Below, piece after piece: positions 35,801 through 46,917 of a stretch of DNA of 64,000 nucleotides. The stretch spans positions 343,100-407,099 of the forward strand of contig WTPW01000078.1 in assembly GCA_009809945.1 (NCBI GenBank), in the 5' to 3' direction. Origin of the DNA: Gigaspora margarita (taxonomy: Eukaryota > Glomeromycota > Glomeromycetes > Diversisporales > Gigasporaceae). Both the position numbers and the translations under genes were made by a program. Under the pieces are notes generated by a model, which searched no databases, was not told the DNA's origin, and worked only from the letters and a program-made list of their open reading frames with translations. Within the stretch, counting starts at the first letter, position 1, and the number at the start of each line of letters is the position of its first letter.

Positions 35801-37029
35801 CCATGTTGTATCATTTGTGAAAGCTACTATACTCTGCTTTTGTTCATATATTGTTGAGAAACCCCTCTTTAAATTGTAAAATTCCTCCACTACCATTCTG
35901 TAGCCCAGGCTAGTATCATTTTGTATGTGCTCTAGAAGATGTCATAAAATATTTGCTAGACCAATAGCAAAATCAATTCCCCTTGTTCGATACCATTCTT
36001 TATAGTAAAGCTTTCTGTGCAGTTTACTGCTATAATCACTCTTGATTCTCTTTTATAAAAGAGATTTATTATGAAGGACCTGTGCTTTTCTGGCAGTTTA
36101 AGTCTTATTAGTGCTAAATCTAATGCTACTAAAGACACTGAATCGAAGGCTTTCTTTATGTCTTGAAGTACTAGCCAAAGCTTTTTATTGTTTTCTTTTG
36201 TATTTTTCATTAATGCATTTATTATATGTACTGGAATTTCCATCGATCCTCCTGTTAATCTCGCAAAGTTAGGTCCTCTAAGAATATTATTTTTCTGAAT
36301 AATCTGCGAAAGCCTTTTCGTAAAAATTTTTGTTGTACATTTTCAGAATGTTTCTAGTAGTATGATTGGTCTTACATTCTCTAGATCATAACCCCAATTT
36401 GTGTCTTTTGGTATTGGGTATATTTGCAATACCTTTCACTTAGAGAGTATTTTGCCTAGATATATACAGAGACCTGTGAAACTTCTGAAGGCCTTTTGTA
36501 TTTCATTGTCTACTGCTTTAATTAAGGTGTACATTATGACTAAGATCCCTGAAGCTATGTTTTTTTTCAAATCTTTCAACATTTCTTTCTATTCTTCTTC
36601 AGAAATTTCCTTGTCTAAAGCTTCAAACTATTTCTCTTGGACTCTTTCTAATAGGGCATAAACTTGCGCCCATTTTTCTCCAAGAGCCTCGCTATTGAAA
36701 CCCTTTTTTCTAAACTGTTTCTGAACTCTTTTGTTTTCTCTTTTACTTTTTCTGGATCGCATGTTAGCACTCTGGTATTATTTTGGTTTTCTAGTAGCCT
36801 ATCTATTACAGTATGATTAAAGGGTTTTTTTAGTAAGCTCATTATCATTCTTCCTTGCTCTCCATTAATCATTTGGCATCGTCTTTCAATACATTATTCT
36901 ATTTGCTTTATTTTCTCTTTTTCTATTCTATTTGAATTCTTGTTAAATAAAATCTTCCACTAACTACTTAAGTTCTCTATGTCCTTGTCTTTCCATTTTC
37001 TACCTATATTTTCTATCTCGATCTGGAAC
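32830..37029 (-). pseudogene. LINE retrotransposon, 3' half: reverse transcriptase, RNase H, C-terminal zinc motif
   Basis: Copies element RNA into the target site. Order on the minus strand: a pre-RT block (MINGEQGRMIMSLLKKPF at 36872), RT motif LQDIKKAFDSV (about 36155), NGIEQGE (about 35975), the polymerase box at about 35815, thumb region (35132-35533), RNase H FYMDGSLV (about 34265) and VKDHSRILWNELADRLA (about 33880), and a C-x2-C...H-x4-C motif (SCKNGKKENQDHLSEC, about 33460). The catalytic box reads FTNDT where FADDT is expected, so an active-site Asp is lost (GAT to AAT). Many stops and frame changes are present. The 5' edge at 37029 is an insertion boundary: the frame resumes at 57617 in the 5' half. 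Confidence 0.9.
37024..37029. other. Target site duplication, left copy (TGGAAC)
   Basis: Identical to 57617-57622 across the 20.6-kb element. On the LINE coding strand it reads GTTCCA, part of the Phe-Gln codons shared by both halves. Confidence 0.85.
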
Positions 37030-37709
37030 AGTAGGGCAAAAAGAAGGGTTCTAGGACAAAATTACTGAAATGTATCTAGAAGAGGCTCTAGGCATCTTTA
37101 CAAACCTTTCTAGATATATTTAATCATATATCTAATTCAAGCTCTAAATTGCAATAGAGCCAAATCCTGTTAACTTACTCTCCTTACTCCTAAATTTGGG
37201 CTTCCAACATTAAGGAGTACATAGTTTTTGTTAATGTTCTGGCTATGTTTTTAATCCCAAACAAGATAACAAAACAATTATGCTATATTGCTTGCCCTTA
37301 AAATGAGCTGAGAGCACCAAGGACCGAAGTGTCCGAGTATGCTTCTCTATAAGCCCATTCAAGTCTAATATACATACTATTTTCTATATTATCCTAGAAT
37401 TGATTCAAAAAGTGATTTAACTCTATCTAGCAAAGGACAAATTTTGGTACTCCACCATGGTGGGGTACCAAAATTTGGGATACAGGTACCAAAATTTCAA
37501 ATATGGGTACCAAAATTATGATACTCGAGTACCAAAATTTCAGATATTTTGGATCTTAATACCAAAATTTTGATATCTGATACCAAAATTTCAGACATAG
37601 ATAGCTATTTTTTCAGATCCGAGTACCAAAATTTTAGATATATTTACTAAAATTTCAGATCTTGGTACCAAAATTAGGACAAAAAAATAATATCGGGATA
37701 CTGAAATTT
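37030..37709. repeat. Left terminal inverted repeat of the Maverick/Polinton
   Basis: Pairs with 56961-57616 over about 660 bp with scattered, mostly transition differences. The outer 400 bp is unique sequence. The inner 270 bp is built of a GGTACCAAAATTTCAGAT-like unit repeated roughly a dozen times. At 37446-37469 a 24-bp near-perfect palindrome centred on CCACCATGGTGG joins the two parts. Confidence 0.9.
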
Positions 37710-37800
37710 CTATTTAAACAAAAATATTTTATAAGTATTATATAGTACTTAAGGGTATTATAATTAAAGAAAAAATTTTTATAAGTATTATATATCAAAT

Positions 37801-40800
37801 ATGGTTGAACATTCATGTGCAAGATGTGGCAAAAACTTTTCCAAATTATAGAAACTTCGTCACCATAATGAAAGGCAATATAAATGTCGACCAAAAGTAA
37901 TTCCTCAAATCACAATTCCACAAATCAAAGACCAAGGCATCCTCCCTCCCATTTTCCATATTCGAGGAAGAGACCGAAGACAAGAAGTAACAAAAAGAAA
38001 TAAATCACAATCCCCAATACCAATTTTCCAAGATAATAATCAAGAAGCTGGCCCAGGCCCTGCGATCCAAGCCTCTTCCTCACAGAACAAAGCTCAAGAG
38101 AATACAAATAGAGATGGAACTTATGATCTATTAAAGGAACTAGGGTTAATAAAATATGTCCCAGAAAACTATTTTCGATCAATTTACGAAGTAGAAGATG
38201 GGGTTATAGAAAAAGAGCCACCCTCAAAAAACATAGAATTTTAGAAAGAAAGCCAGATCTTAATAGACAACACCAAAATCTTAATTCTATGACGGTATGG
38301 GAAGGTATAGTGCTCTCAAACAAAAATTCTGCATATGCTTTTAACAAATGTCAAGACAATCAGACAAAATATGCAGATGCGCCTTACATGCCCCAATTTA
38401 TGGTTTCAGCACGAAGCACAATTACAGATGTTCTCAAAAAAGAGCTACATAAAAAGGATCAAATAAAATCAGTATTAGTTATACACGCCATATACATAAA
38501 ATATAAATATAAAAGGATTGGTGATTCTACTGATATAAAAAACTATGATACAAGTTATCACCACCTGTATCATAGAAGAAATGTATATATTACTTTCAGA
38601 AAATGATATAGATGACTATATAACTAGATCTGCTAGAGAAATTGATGAAAAAATTGAGAGTTACTTAAAAAAAAAGTCTGGTAAAATTCTTTTTCGCTTA
38701 GAAATGATATTTATCGAAACCTATACCTTCTGTCGGGATAATGGAGGTTCTTATATTCTTACTCCCAAAAAGCTTGCCAGTACAAAGTGCACTATCAATC
38801 CAGATAATCAAGATTTAGTCAACCCAGAAACAAATTCTTTATCAGAAAAATGTCTTCAAGGAGCTTTAGAAGTATATTTTGCTTATCAAAATGGACATAC
38901 AGAACATCTTGAAAGAATTTTTAGAGCTAAAAAACTCAAGCCCTATTTAGATATCATCAAGCTAGATAGGATTCCAATGCCCACTTCAATCTGACATGAA
39001 TATTTAATAAAATTGAGAAGATGAATCCTGATATCTCTATCAATGTCTGGAAATAGAAAGAAGAATCAGCTATTCCCAAACCAGTAATAGCTAGCAAGAA
39101 CTATAATAGACAATATATTATATATCTTATAGCTCTTACAGATATTACCAAATCTGAAAACAACAAGTACAGGCAAAAAAAATATTTTCTTTGGATCAAA
39201 AATCTGGAAGGATTAGTTTATAAAGATAATGTTAACAAAGTTAAAAAGCATCTATGTAACTGATGCTTTCAAAGTTTCCAATCAAAAAAATCTTTAACCT
39301 ATCATCAAGAACATTATCTTGGTTTGGGAGAAGCAACTCAAAAAGTCACTTTACTCACCAAAGGGGTCAATGATTTTGAGAAGTTTAAAAATCATGCCCG
39401 GATGATTAATGCCCCATGTGTTATTATAGCAGACTTCGAGGCAGACAACAAGAAATGGGATCATTCTGGAGGTATAATGAAACCAGTATCAGAATATGGA
39501 GGACAAATAAGAAAGCTTGCAGAACAGAAAGCTAATAGCTTTTGCTATTTAGTCCACTGGATTGATACTGGAGAAATATAGGGCCTTTCCTATATTGGGA
39601 AAAAAATGCTACACAAGAATTTGTCCAAAGAATTAATAAGGAGTTGGTCAAAATCAATAAGGTCTTGGCTATTAAGCATGACCAAATTGAGACTAAGGAA
39701 GACAAGAAAAAATTTGCCAAAGCAGATACTTGTTGGATATGTAAAGAAAAGCTTGCTATAGATGATAAGGTCTGGGACCACTGTCATATAACAAGTAAGT
39801 TTTGAGGACCCGTCCACAATGCATATAATCTTAAACTCCAGATTGAAGCATAAAAAACTCCTATGTCAGTTATCTTTCATAACTTCTGAGGCTATGACTC
39901 CTACTTGGTCTGTGAATTTGTTGGAAAATCAGTTAATGTGCATGTGATAAAAGTCATAGCTGAAACCTTTGAGCATTATAAATCTATGAAGGTAGGTCAG
40001 CTCAAATATATAGATAGCATGCAATTCATGAATAATAGCTTGGCAAATCTTATAAAAAATTTGGGTACCAACCACCCTATAACAAGCTGGCATTTTAAAG
40101 ACTATTCTTTAGATCAAATTTCTCTAGTATGTCGCAAAGGAGTTTATTCCTATGAATATATCAATTCACAAGATAGATTTTTAGAGACTGAGCTTCCGGC
40201 AATTCATGAATTTAGTACATATCTTCATAGCAAAATTAGCCAAAAAGATTATAAGCATGCCCAAAAAGTATAGAAGGAATTCAGATATCAAAATCTAGGT
40301 GAGTACCATGACCTCTATCTTAAAATTGACATACTTAGCCTAGCAGATATCTGGACCCAATTCTGAAAAACATGTATGCAATATTATGAGCTCGATCCCA
40401 GCCATTACGTATCTGCACCTGCACTAGCTTGGAATGCTATACTTAAAATAACTAGAGTTAAGATCAAGCTTTTTACAGATATGGCAATGCATGATTTCAT
40501 AGAAAAAGCTAAGCGTGGAGAAATAGCTATAGCCTGTAAGCACTATTTCAAAGCAAATAATCCTAAGATGGAAGCATTTAACCCATCCAAGCCTACAACA
40601 TGGATTTCATATGTCGATGCAAATAATCTTTACGGCTAGGCCATGAGTTAGTATTTGCCTATAGGAAATTATCAATGGGAGGCAAATCAGGAATATTTGC
40701 TTAAGAATCCTGAAATGCAAAAGAAATATCTTAATAAGATTCTTAATACTGAATCAAATGCCAAAAAAGGATATTATCTAAATATTAAAGTGCACTTTTC

Positions 40801-42124
40801 ACTAAAAACTCATAACTATTTGAGTGATTTACCCTCCAGCCATAGAGAATATAGCTATAAGTAAAAATATGTTGTGCCCCTATACTACAGAGCTTGTAAA
40901 TAACTTGGATAGAGGACAGTTTTTAGAAACAAAAAAATTAGTTTCACACCTTGGACCACAAAAAGATTATGTTATCCATTACCAAGAACTCCAATATTAC
41001 ATAAAATTGGATATAATAGTTGACAAGATTATAGAAATCCTATCTTTTGATCAGACTAACTGGCTTGCACCTTATATAGCCTTTAATACAGAAAAGCAAC
41101 AAGGTGCTAAGAATGCTTTTGAAAAAGATTTCTTTAAGCTCATGAATAACTCAGTATATGGCAAAACTATGGAAAATGTTCGCAAATACCAAGACATCAA
41201 ACTCATGGCTATGAATAATGAGCAAGATAAAAAGAAATTTATTAAACAGATCCATAAACCCTCTTTTAAATATGCTAGACAGCTTGGAAATACACTTGTA
41301 GGGGCACATATGGAAAAGGCCACTATAACTCTCAACAAGCCCATTATTGTCAGAGCATCAGTTTTAGGTCTTAGCAAGCTCTTGATGTATCACTTCTGGT
41401 ATGGGTATGTAAAAGAGAGATATAGTGATAAAGCCCAGCTTGGATATATGGACACAGACTCATTTATATTCCAAGTTGAAACCGAAGATATATATAAGGA
41501 CATGGCTAAGCGACCAGACCTTTTTGATCTTAATGATTCTAAAACTATTGGGCTTTTCAAAGATGAGACTCCAGGCAATATAATTACAGAATCTTATTAT
41601 ATTCGGACCAAGTCATACTACTATATCTTAGCAGACAAGACTACAAAGTCTAAGCATAAAGGGGTTAGCAAAAAAGGCATAAATGAAATGGCCACAAACT
41701 CATATATGCCAGCTTTAGAAGGGTTCTTGCTAGATGATCTGATAGATAGGTCATTATTATCAGAGCAAGAAGCCAATAATTTGGCTATGCAAACTGAGGC
41801 TGATCCTATGACCCTAGCATATCGGGACTGTCTCTTTGATAAGGAAGTATTCTATACCAAGAATGTAGGTATCCATTCAAAGGATCACATATTATCTTAA
41901 GTCAAATCAGAAAAGAAAGCTCTATGCCCCATAGATACTAAGCACTAAATTCTATCAGATAGAATTACCTCTTTGCCATATTTTCATTGGCATAATAAAG
42001 TATATAAGAATATGGTCAAGGATGGTATATCTAATGAAGAGGCTGAAAAAAGAGCTATAAGGGCCAAGCTCCCAGAGAAATATCAAAACAAATGTATGTC
42101 TCACATAGCCAGCTCATTGCCATA
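37801..42124 (+). pseudogene. Protein-primed family B DNA polymerase (Maverick/Polinton type), multiply broken
   Basis: Would replicate the element DNA using a protein primer. From ATG 37801: an N-terminal Cys/His cluster (HSCARCGKNFSK), a poorly conserved N-terminal region (38289-38994), a second zinc-like motif CFQSFQSKKSLTYHQEH (about 39270), exonuclease motif I IADFEAD (about 39430), CWICKEKL...DHCHIT (about 39730-39795), exo II NF-GYDSYLV (about 39885; the dash is a stop), exo III YHDLYLKIDILSLADIW (about 40310), polymerase motif A YVDANNLYG (about 40615), motif B LMNNSVYGKTMENV (about 41140) and motif C YMDTDSFIFQ (about 41445). KHKGVSKKGI follows at 41655. Catalytic residues survive. 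At least five frame changes and about a dozen stops are present; the longest clean stretch is 40824-41900. The C-terminal tail to about 42124 (YFHWHNKVYKNMVKDG) lies beyond a stop at 41898. Confidence 0.92.
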
Positions 42125-42219
42125 AAGTAGACTAGTGATATGGTATATATATATATAGCAGGCCATATACCAACTTGAAACATTCCTATCACCTTTTCGC
42201 AATACTTACTCGAAGCTAA

Positions 42220-42244
42220 TATAAATAGTTAAAATATATTTGTT
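42220..42244 (+). promoter_or_regulatory. TATAAATAG-containing 25-bp repeat, copy 1
   Basis: Identical over 25 bp to 44872-44896, both preceded within 25 bp by CAATACTT. It starts with a consensus-like TATA box (TATAAATAG). It could be a promoter for a downstream gene or a shared gene-end sequence. Confidence 0.4.
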
Positions 42245-42489
42245 TTTACGAGAAGAGGACCCTGGACATCTCTGATATATGTCATATTTTTTTTTAGCAA
42301 ATTGCAGAAAATTTGGTCTGAGGTCCAAATTTAAGTTTTAGCAAATTGAGGTTAATTTTAAAAAAGGTTATATACAGTGTTTTGGCAAATTACAGCAATT
42401 TTATGCATGTTATATTTTATTTTTAGCAAATTACCTACATTTTGCAAGAATAATACCCAAAAATAAGCTATCTCATTTTTTTGTACTAC

Positions 42490-43740
42490 TATGATTTTTA
42501 AAAATTTAAGATGCTTAATTTTGAATTTTTTTGATCAAAAAATCCAAAATTAAGCATCTTCTCTTAAATTTTCAAGAAATATAAANNNNNNNNNNNNNNN
42601 NNNNNNNNNNNNNNNNNNNNNNNNNNNNNNNNNNNNNNNNNNNNNNNNNNNNNNNNNNNNNNNNNNNNNNNNNNNNNNNNNNNNNNNNNNNNNNNNNNNN
42701 NNNNNNNNNNNNNNNNNNNNNNNNNNNNNNNNNNNNNNNNNNNNNNNNNNNNNNNNNNNNNNNNNNNNNNNNNNNNNNNNNNNNNNNNNNNNNNNNNNNN
42801 NNNNNNNNNNNNNNNNNNNNNNNNNNNNNNNNNNNNNNNNNNNNNNNNNNNNNNNNNNNNNNNNNNNNNNNNNNNNNNNNNNNNNNNNNNNNNNNNNNNN
42901 NNNNNNNNNNNNNNNNNNNNNNNNNNNNNNNNNNNNNNNNNNNNNNNNNNNNNNNNNNNNNNNNNNNNNNNNNNNNNNNNNNNNNNNNNNNNNNNNNNNN
43001 NNNNNNNNNNNNNNNNNNNNNNNNNNNNNNNNNNNNNNNNNNNNNNNNNNNNNNNNNNNNNNNNNNNNNNNNNNNNNNNNNNNNNNNNNNNNNNNNNNNN
43101 NNNNNNNNNNNNNNNNNNNNNNNNNNNNNNNNNNNNNNNNNNNNNNNNNNNNNNNNNNNNNNNNNNNNNNNNNNNNNNNNNNNNNNNNNNNNNNNNNNNN
43201 NNNNNNNNNNNNNNNNNNNNNNNNNNNNNNNNNNNNNNNNNNNNNNNNNNNNNNNNNNNNNNNNNNNNNNNNNNNNNNNNNNNNNNNNNNNNNNNNNNNN
43301 NNNNNNNNNNNNNNNNNNNNNNNNNNNNNNNNNNNNNNNNNNNNNNNNNNNNNNNNNNNNNNNNNNNNNNNNNNNNNNNNNNNNNNNNNNNNNNNNNNNN
43401 NNNNNNNNNNNNNNNNNNNNNNNNNNNNNNNNNNNNNNNNNNNNNNNNNNNNNNNNNNNNNNNNNNNNNNNNNNNNNNNNNNNNNNNNNNNNNNNNNNNN
43501 NNNNNNNNNNNNNNNNNNNNNNNNNNNNNNNNNNNNNNNCCGGAATAATGTATTTTTATGTGCTGAACAAGTTTTCTTAGAGCACTTTGTTAGAATCAAT
43601 TAGTAAAATTTTGTGAATTATAATATTTTATATAATTTTATTAATAAAAATACTAAAAAATTCTATGATTCACAAAATTTTACTAATTGATTCTAACAAT
43701 GTGCGCTAAGAAAATTTGTTCAGCAATCAAAAATACATAT
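42490..43740. repeat. Palindromic repeat surrounding the assembly gap
   Basis: TTTTTTTGATCAAAAAATCC at 42521 and, after the gap, a block with GTGCTGAACAAGTTTTCTTA whose complement returns at about 43700 (CTAAGAAAATTTGTTCAGCA). It matches the palindromic family at 17484-18220. The hairpin may explain the gap. Confidence 0.6.
42586..43539. other. Assembly gap (954 N)
   Basis: Seen directly. The open frame spanning it on the minus strand is an artefact. Single N bases also occur at 26986, 43821, 43860, 52306 and 52433. Confidence 1.
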
Positions 43741-43941
43741 ATATTTTGATTTATAAAAATAGATGTGATAATTTAGTTTTTAGCAAATTACTAAAAATTT
43801 ATATGTAATAATTGAATTTTNAGCAAATTTACTTGATTTTAGGGGTAGCAAAAACCTCCNAATTTATGCAGATCATTTATGACCTATATTAGAGATGTCT
43901 GGGGTCCTACGAGAAGGCAGAAGTAAATCGTATAGACTAAA

Positions 43942-44232
43942 TTATGAGCTAAACGATTCAGAGTCAGATCCAGATGAGGACGAGGACTCAAATGCAGTAT
44001 CATTTAAAATTTTCTTTTTTCTTTTAGTCTTGTATGGTGTAAGATTTTTTTGAGAAATATCTGGATTTGCTATTGCATTTATAAGTTTTTGACGAACCTC
44101 AGGTTTTACTATCTCTAGTAATTGATGAAGAGAAATTGAAATTTTTCTATATAATATCAGTTTAACAATTTTAGATACTAGTTTTGAGGTATTATTGCCA
44201 GAGGCAACTGTTTCACAGCTATTATCAACCAT
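43942..44232 (-). CDS. Small minus-strand frame, 96 residues, possibly gag/protease-associated
   Basis: Starts ATG with MVDNSC, has a helix-like LHQLLEIVKPEVRQKLINAI (residues about 37-56), then a basic YKTKRKKKI and a Ser/Asp-rich acidic tail. The LLEI-R-x-L pattern recalls the segment that precedes retropepsin domains in fungal gag-protease proteins, but this is from memory. No catalytic motif. It is on the same strand as the gag-like gene 2.5 kb away. Confidence 0.4.
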   Translation of the reverse strand: MVDNSCETVASGNNTSKLVSKIVKLILYRKISISLHQLLEIVKPEVRQKLINAIANPDISQKNLTPYKTKRKKKILNDTAFESSSSSGSDSESFSS

Positions 44233-44304
44233 TGGATTTAAATTGGTTTATTATTAATACACAAAAAAAAAAATAATTAAATTTCTTCTGCGCAATTAAG
44301 TCAA

Positions 44305-44990
44305 GTCCAGACACCGTGTCCAGACTCTACTATCAGAAAAAACAGAATTTCATTCACGTGTATTCTCAAATATATAATAAAGTATTTGCATATCCCACCT
44401 ATATCGGGCTTTATTTTTTAAACATGTATAACTGATTGCCAAACATTATGTAAAATAATTTGCTGAGCCTGGACACTGTGTCCAGACTCTACTATATAAG
44501 TTTCGGGAGATAAATTTAACCAGATGCTAATCCAGCTTCTGCTCAATTTGATGAGCTTGGACAAGCTTGTCAAGACTCTACCCAATATGGATACTGTGCC
44601 CTGATGACATGGTGTCCTACCTTGGCAATTAGGTTTTTTAATATCTATATATATAATACTAAAAAATGGTACATAAAATATATAAGCACCAAGCAAGACT
44701 AAGTGAATATTATTCCTAGTATAAAAAGTTAAAAAAGATAGTAAAATCATTAGAAGAGACTATAGACTGGATAGAGAATTATATAGAAGGGCAAACTGGT
44801 CTTGAGTTGGGCAAAATACTATCAGATTCAGACCTGCCTTCTCACAATACTTGTGAGCCAGCTTAGCCAGATATAAATAGTTAAAATATATTTGTTATCA
44901 ATATATTTTTTTTCAAGCTTGCGAGGCTTTCTTATACAAAAAAGCAGGACTACTGTGCCTGGACATGCATGTTTAGATTTTTTAATTAAT
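44305..44990 (+). repeat. Repeated hairpin followed by AGACTCTAC
   Basis: Palindromes GACACCGTGTC (about 44310), GGACACTGTGTCC (44471-44483), GGACAAGCTTGTC (44559-44571) and ACATGCATGT (about 44965). The first three are followed directly by CAGACTCTAC or AAGACTCTAC. The stem is conserved as a palindrome although the bases vary. Confidence 0.5.
44666..44866 (+). pseudogene. Small plus-strand frame in the Polinton, unrecognised
   Basis: ATG 44666 opens MVHKIYKHQARLSEYYS, a TAG at 44717, then YKKLKKIVKSLEETIDWIEN (coiled-coil-like) and ILSDSDLPSHN. Its end resembles the end of the small frame at 56817 (LSENLPSYN). Followed by the TATAAATAG repeat. Function unknown. Confidence 0.4.
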
Positions 44991-45129
44991 AGCTTGTGAT
45001 TGTTAGTAGATCGATTTATTTTTGGCCCATACTAATCAATTTATGAATAAATAGATTAGCAAATCCGAAACTGTTTTTATATAAAAAGAGTTAGTTGTAA
45101 AAAATAAACTATATAAAATAAGCCTATTT

Positions 45130-45571
45130 TTTCACAAGTGAACTGGCTCAAATAAATATATTTACTAATCCAATACCCCAAAACATTTTATATTTTAAAA
45201 ATCTTGCTTTAAATATTCATAAGAATGGTTTCTCCAAGATTATTGCAGAAGGTATCTTACTTTTTTCTCACAAGCTCGAAAAAAGAAATCTAGTAATTAA
45301 TAAAGGAGTTCACTTATTTTCTGCCTTTGAGTGATTTATCATGAGAAGGCAGGAATCTAGCAGAAAAAGCTTCCATACAAGAACTTGAATAGCAAGATCT
45401 AGAAAAGTTAACAGTTTTCTTGACAGATAGCTTTACGACCACTTCATTGCATATGCTGTCTCCAGAAGACATAGAGTCTAGACCAAATCCCATAACTTTA
45501 AAAACTTGGATAGAATTAATGGATAGAATAAAAAATAAAATCAAGATTTGTTGTAATCTCTGAAAATATTA
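45130..45571 (+). pseudogene. Plus-strand coding remnant, unrecognised
   Basis: Reads INIFTNPIPQNILYFK, HKNGFSKIIAEGILLF, then after a frame slip near 45320 LPLSDLS-EGRNLAEKASI, KLTVFLTDSFTTTSLHMLS and KTWIELMDRIKNKI. The LPxSDLSxEGR motif recurs in the next gene, so the two share a module. I cannot assign a role; a virion-type minor protein is only a guess from position. Confidence 0.4.
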
Positions 45572-45839
45572 ACTATGTAGACTTTAAAAATCTATGAAAT
45601 ATTTATCTGGAACCTCCTATATATTTTATTTATCCGGTTCATCTAAAAATTTTTTTCTGTATAATTGGTATATTTGGTATATTTAGTATATCCAGTATAA
45701 TATATATATTCTATTTATCTAGTTTTTTCTAAAAAATTTTTCCTGTATATCCAATATATCTGGTATATCTGATATAATATATACATTCTATTTAATAAAT
45801 TATTTTAAAATAATATATTAAATATAAAAAAATACTATT

Positions 45840-46363
45840 ATGCTTAGGCAACGCATAAGATGTGATGCTCCTTCTTTATCACTAGCTAATTATGATTTTA
45901 TTATGCAATGCTGTAATGATAAACCAAGGTCTAAAGTTTTAAATGAGCTAAAAGAAAAATATAGCATATTACAAAAATGTATTTATCAGATCTGAAAAGG
46001 CGAGGAAAAAAATAGAGTTGCCTGGGATCAACCGATTTATTCAGAGCTCTTTGATCTTTGATCTGCGGGGCCACTCAACCAGACAAATAGAAAGTGGTCA
46101 CTCAATTTGAAAAAAAAAAATTTGGTTAACAAACTAATTTTGCCTTCGAGTGATTTATCATGAGAAGGTAGGGAAAATTTGGTTAATGAATCAATTCTGT
46201 CTGAGCTGGCTTATGATTCAAAAAAAGAAAATTTGGCTAGCAAACTAATTCTGCCTTCAAGTGATTTATCACAAGAAGGTAGGGATTTAAATGCATTTTA
46301 TGAACAAGAAGCTATTCGTGATAAAATAAATATATCCAAATATTTGCATATACTAGCTAAGTA
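45840..46363 (+). pseudogene. Plus-strand gene with internal LILPSSDLS repeat, unrecognised
   Basis: From ATG 45840: MLRQRIRCDAPSLSLANYDF, KVLNELKEKYSILQKCIY, then two repeats of LILPSSDLS-EGR (about 46140-46170 and 46250-46285). Three TGA stops interrupt it. In the first repeat the codon before GAA is TGA, in the second CAA; both derive most simply from CGA. End at TAA 46361-46363. No homology recognised. Confidence 0.45.
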
Positions 46364-46647
46364 AAAGATCCAGCTTATCATAGAATAATAAAAACTTCTC
46401 ACATACCTCATTGAGAACCTCTTTAGTATTAAGAGTATCAAATAACATTTTTTCAAGTTCCTCATAACTTATAGGTTTTTTTTTCTAAAGTTTTTCTTGC
46501 AGGCTTCAGCTTAGGCAGAATTGATATATTAACCAAATTTTCTCTTTTCAAATTTATGAGAAAAGAGTGGAACTTATGAACTAAAAGAGGTACAGTAATT
46601 ACCTTACCTTTATGCATTAACTTGAATTTACGCTTGACAATGGGCTC

Positions 46648-46917
46648 CTATCCAGCTCGATCAAGCCAAGGTGTGCCCAATAATATCCAGGGTTTATCAT
46701 CATCCATGACTGGAAAGTCTTCAAAGATTGTACAACTATTTTCTCTCTGACCAACCATAACCAAAATGTTATAAGATATGCCTAAAGACTCTAAAGAACT
46801 ATTATGCCATTTAACAGATAGTTTCTTATTTTTATCTACTTCTGCTCCCAATAGTTTTATAAGGCCTTTTAAGATAACTGAACAATTTGCCCTACTATCT
46901 ATCATGGTGGAAGGCAC
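46648..46917 (-). pseudogene. Retropepsin-like aspartic protease domain
   Basis: The first motif is IDSRANCSVI, a DSGA-type site whose Gly codon appears mutated. The second conserved motif is ILLGTPWLDRAG (family ILG-x-x-WL). The length of about 85 residues fits one retropepsin monomer, which works as a dimer. A substitution of the Gly in the catalytic triad should disable it. Confidence 0.75.

Noticed and set aside
34480-36661. Plus-strand frames between 33.0 and 36.7 kb
   Set aside because: They are shadows of the minus-strand LINE reverse transcriptase and RNase H.
42550-43599. Long minus-strand open frame of about 349 residues
   Set aside because: It is almost wholly the run of N bases; no real sequence supports it.
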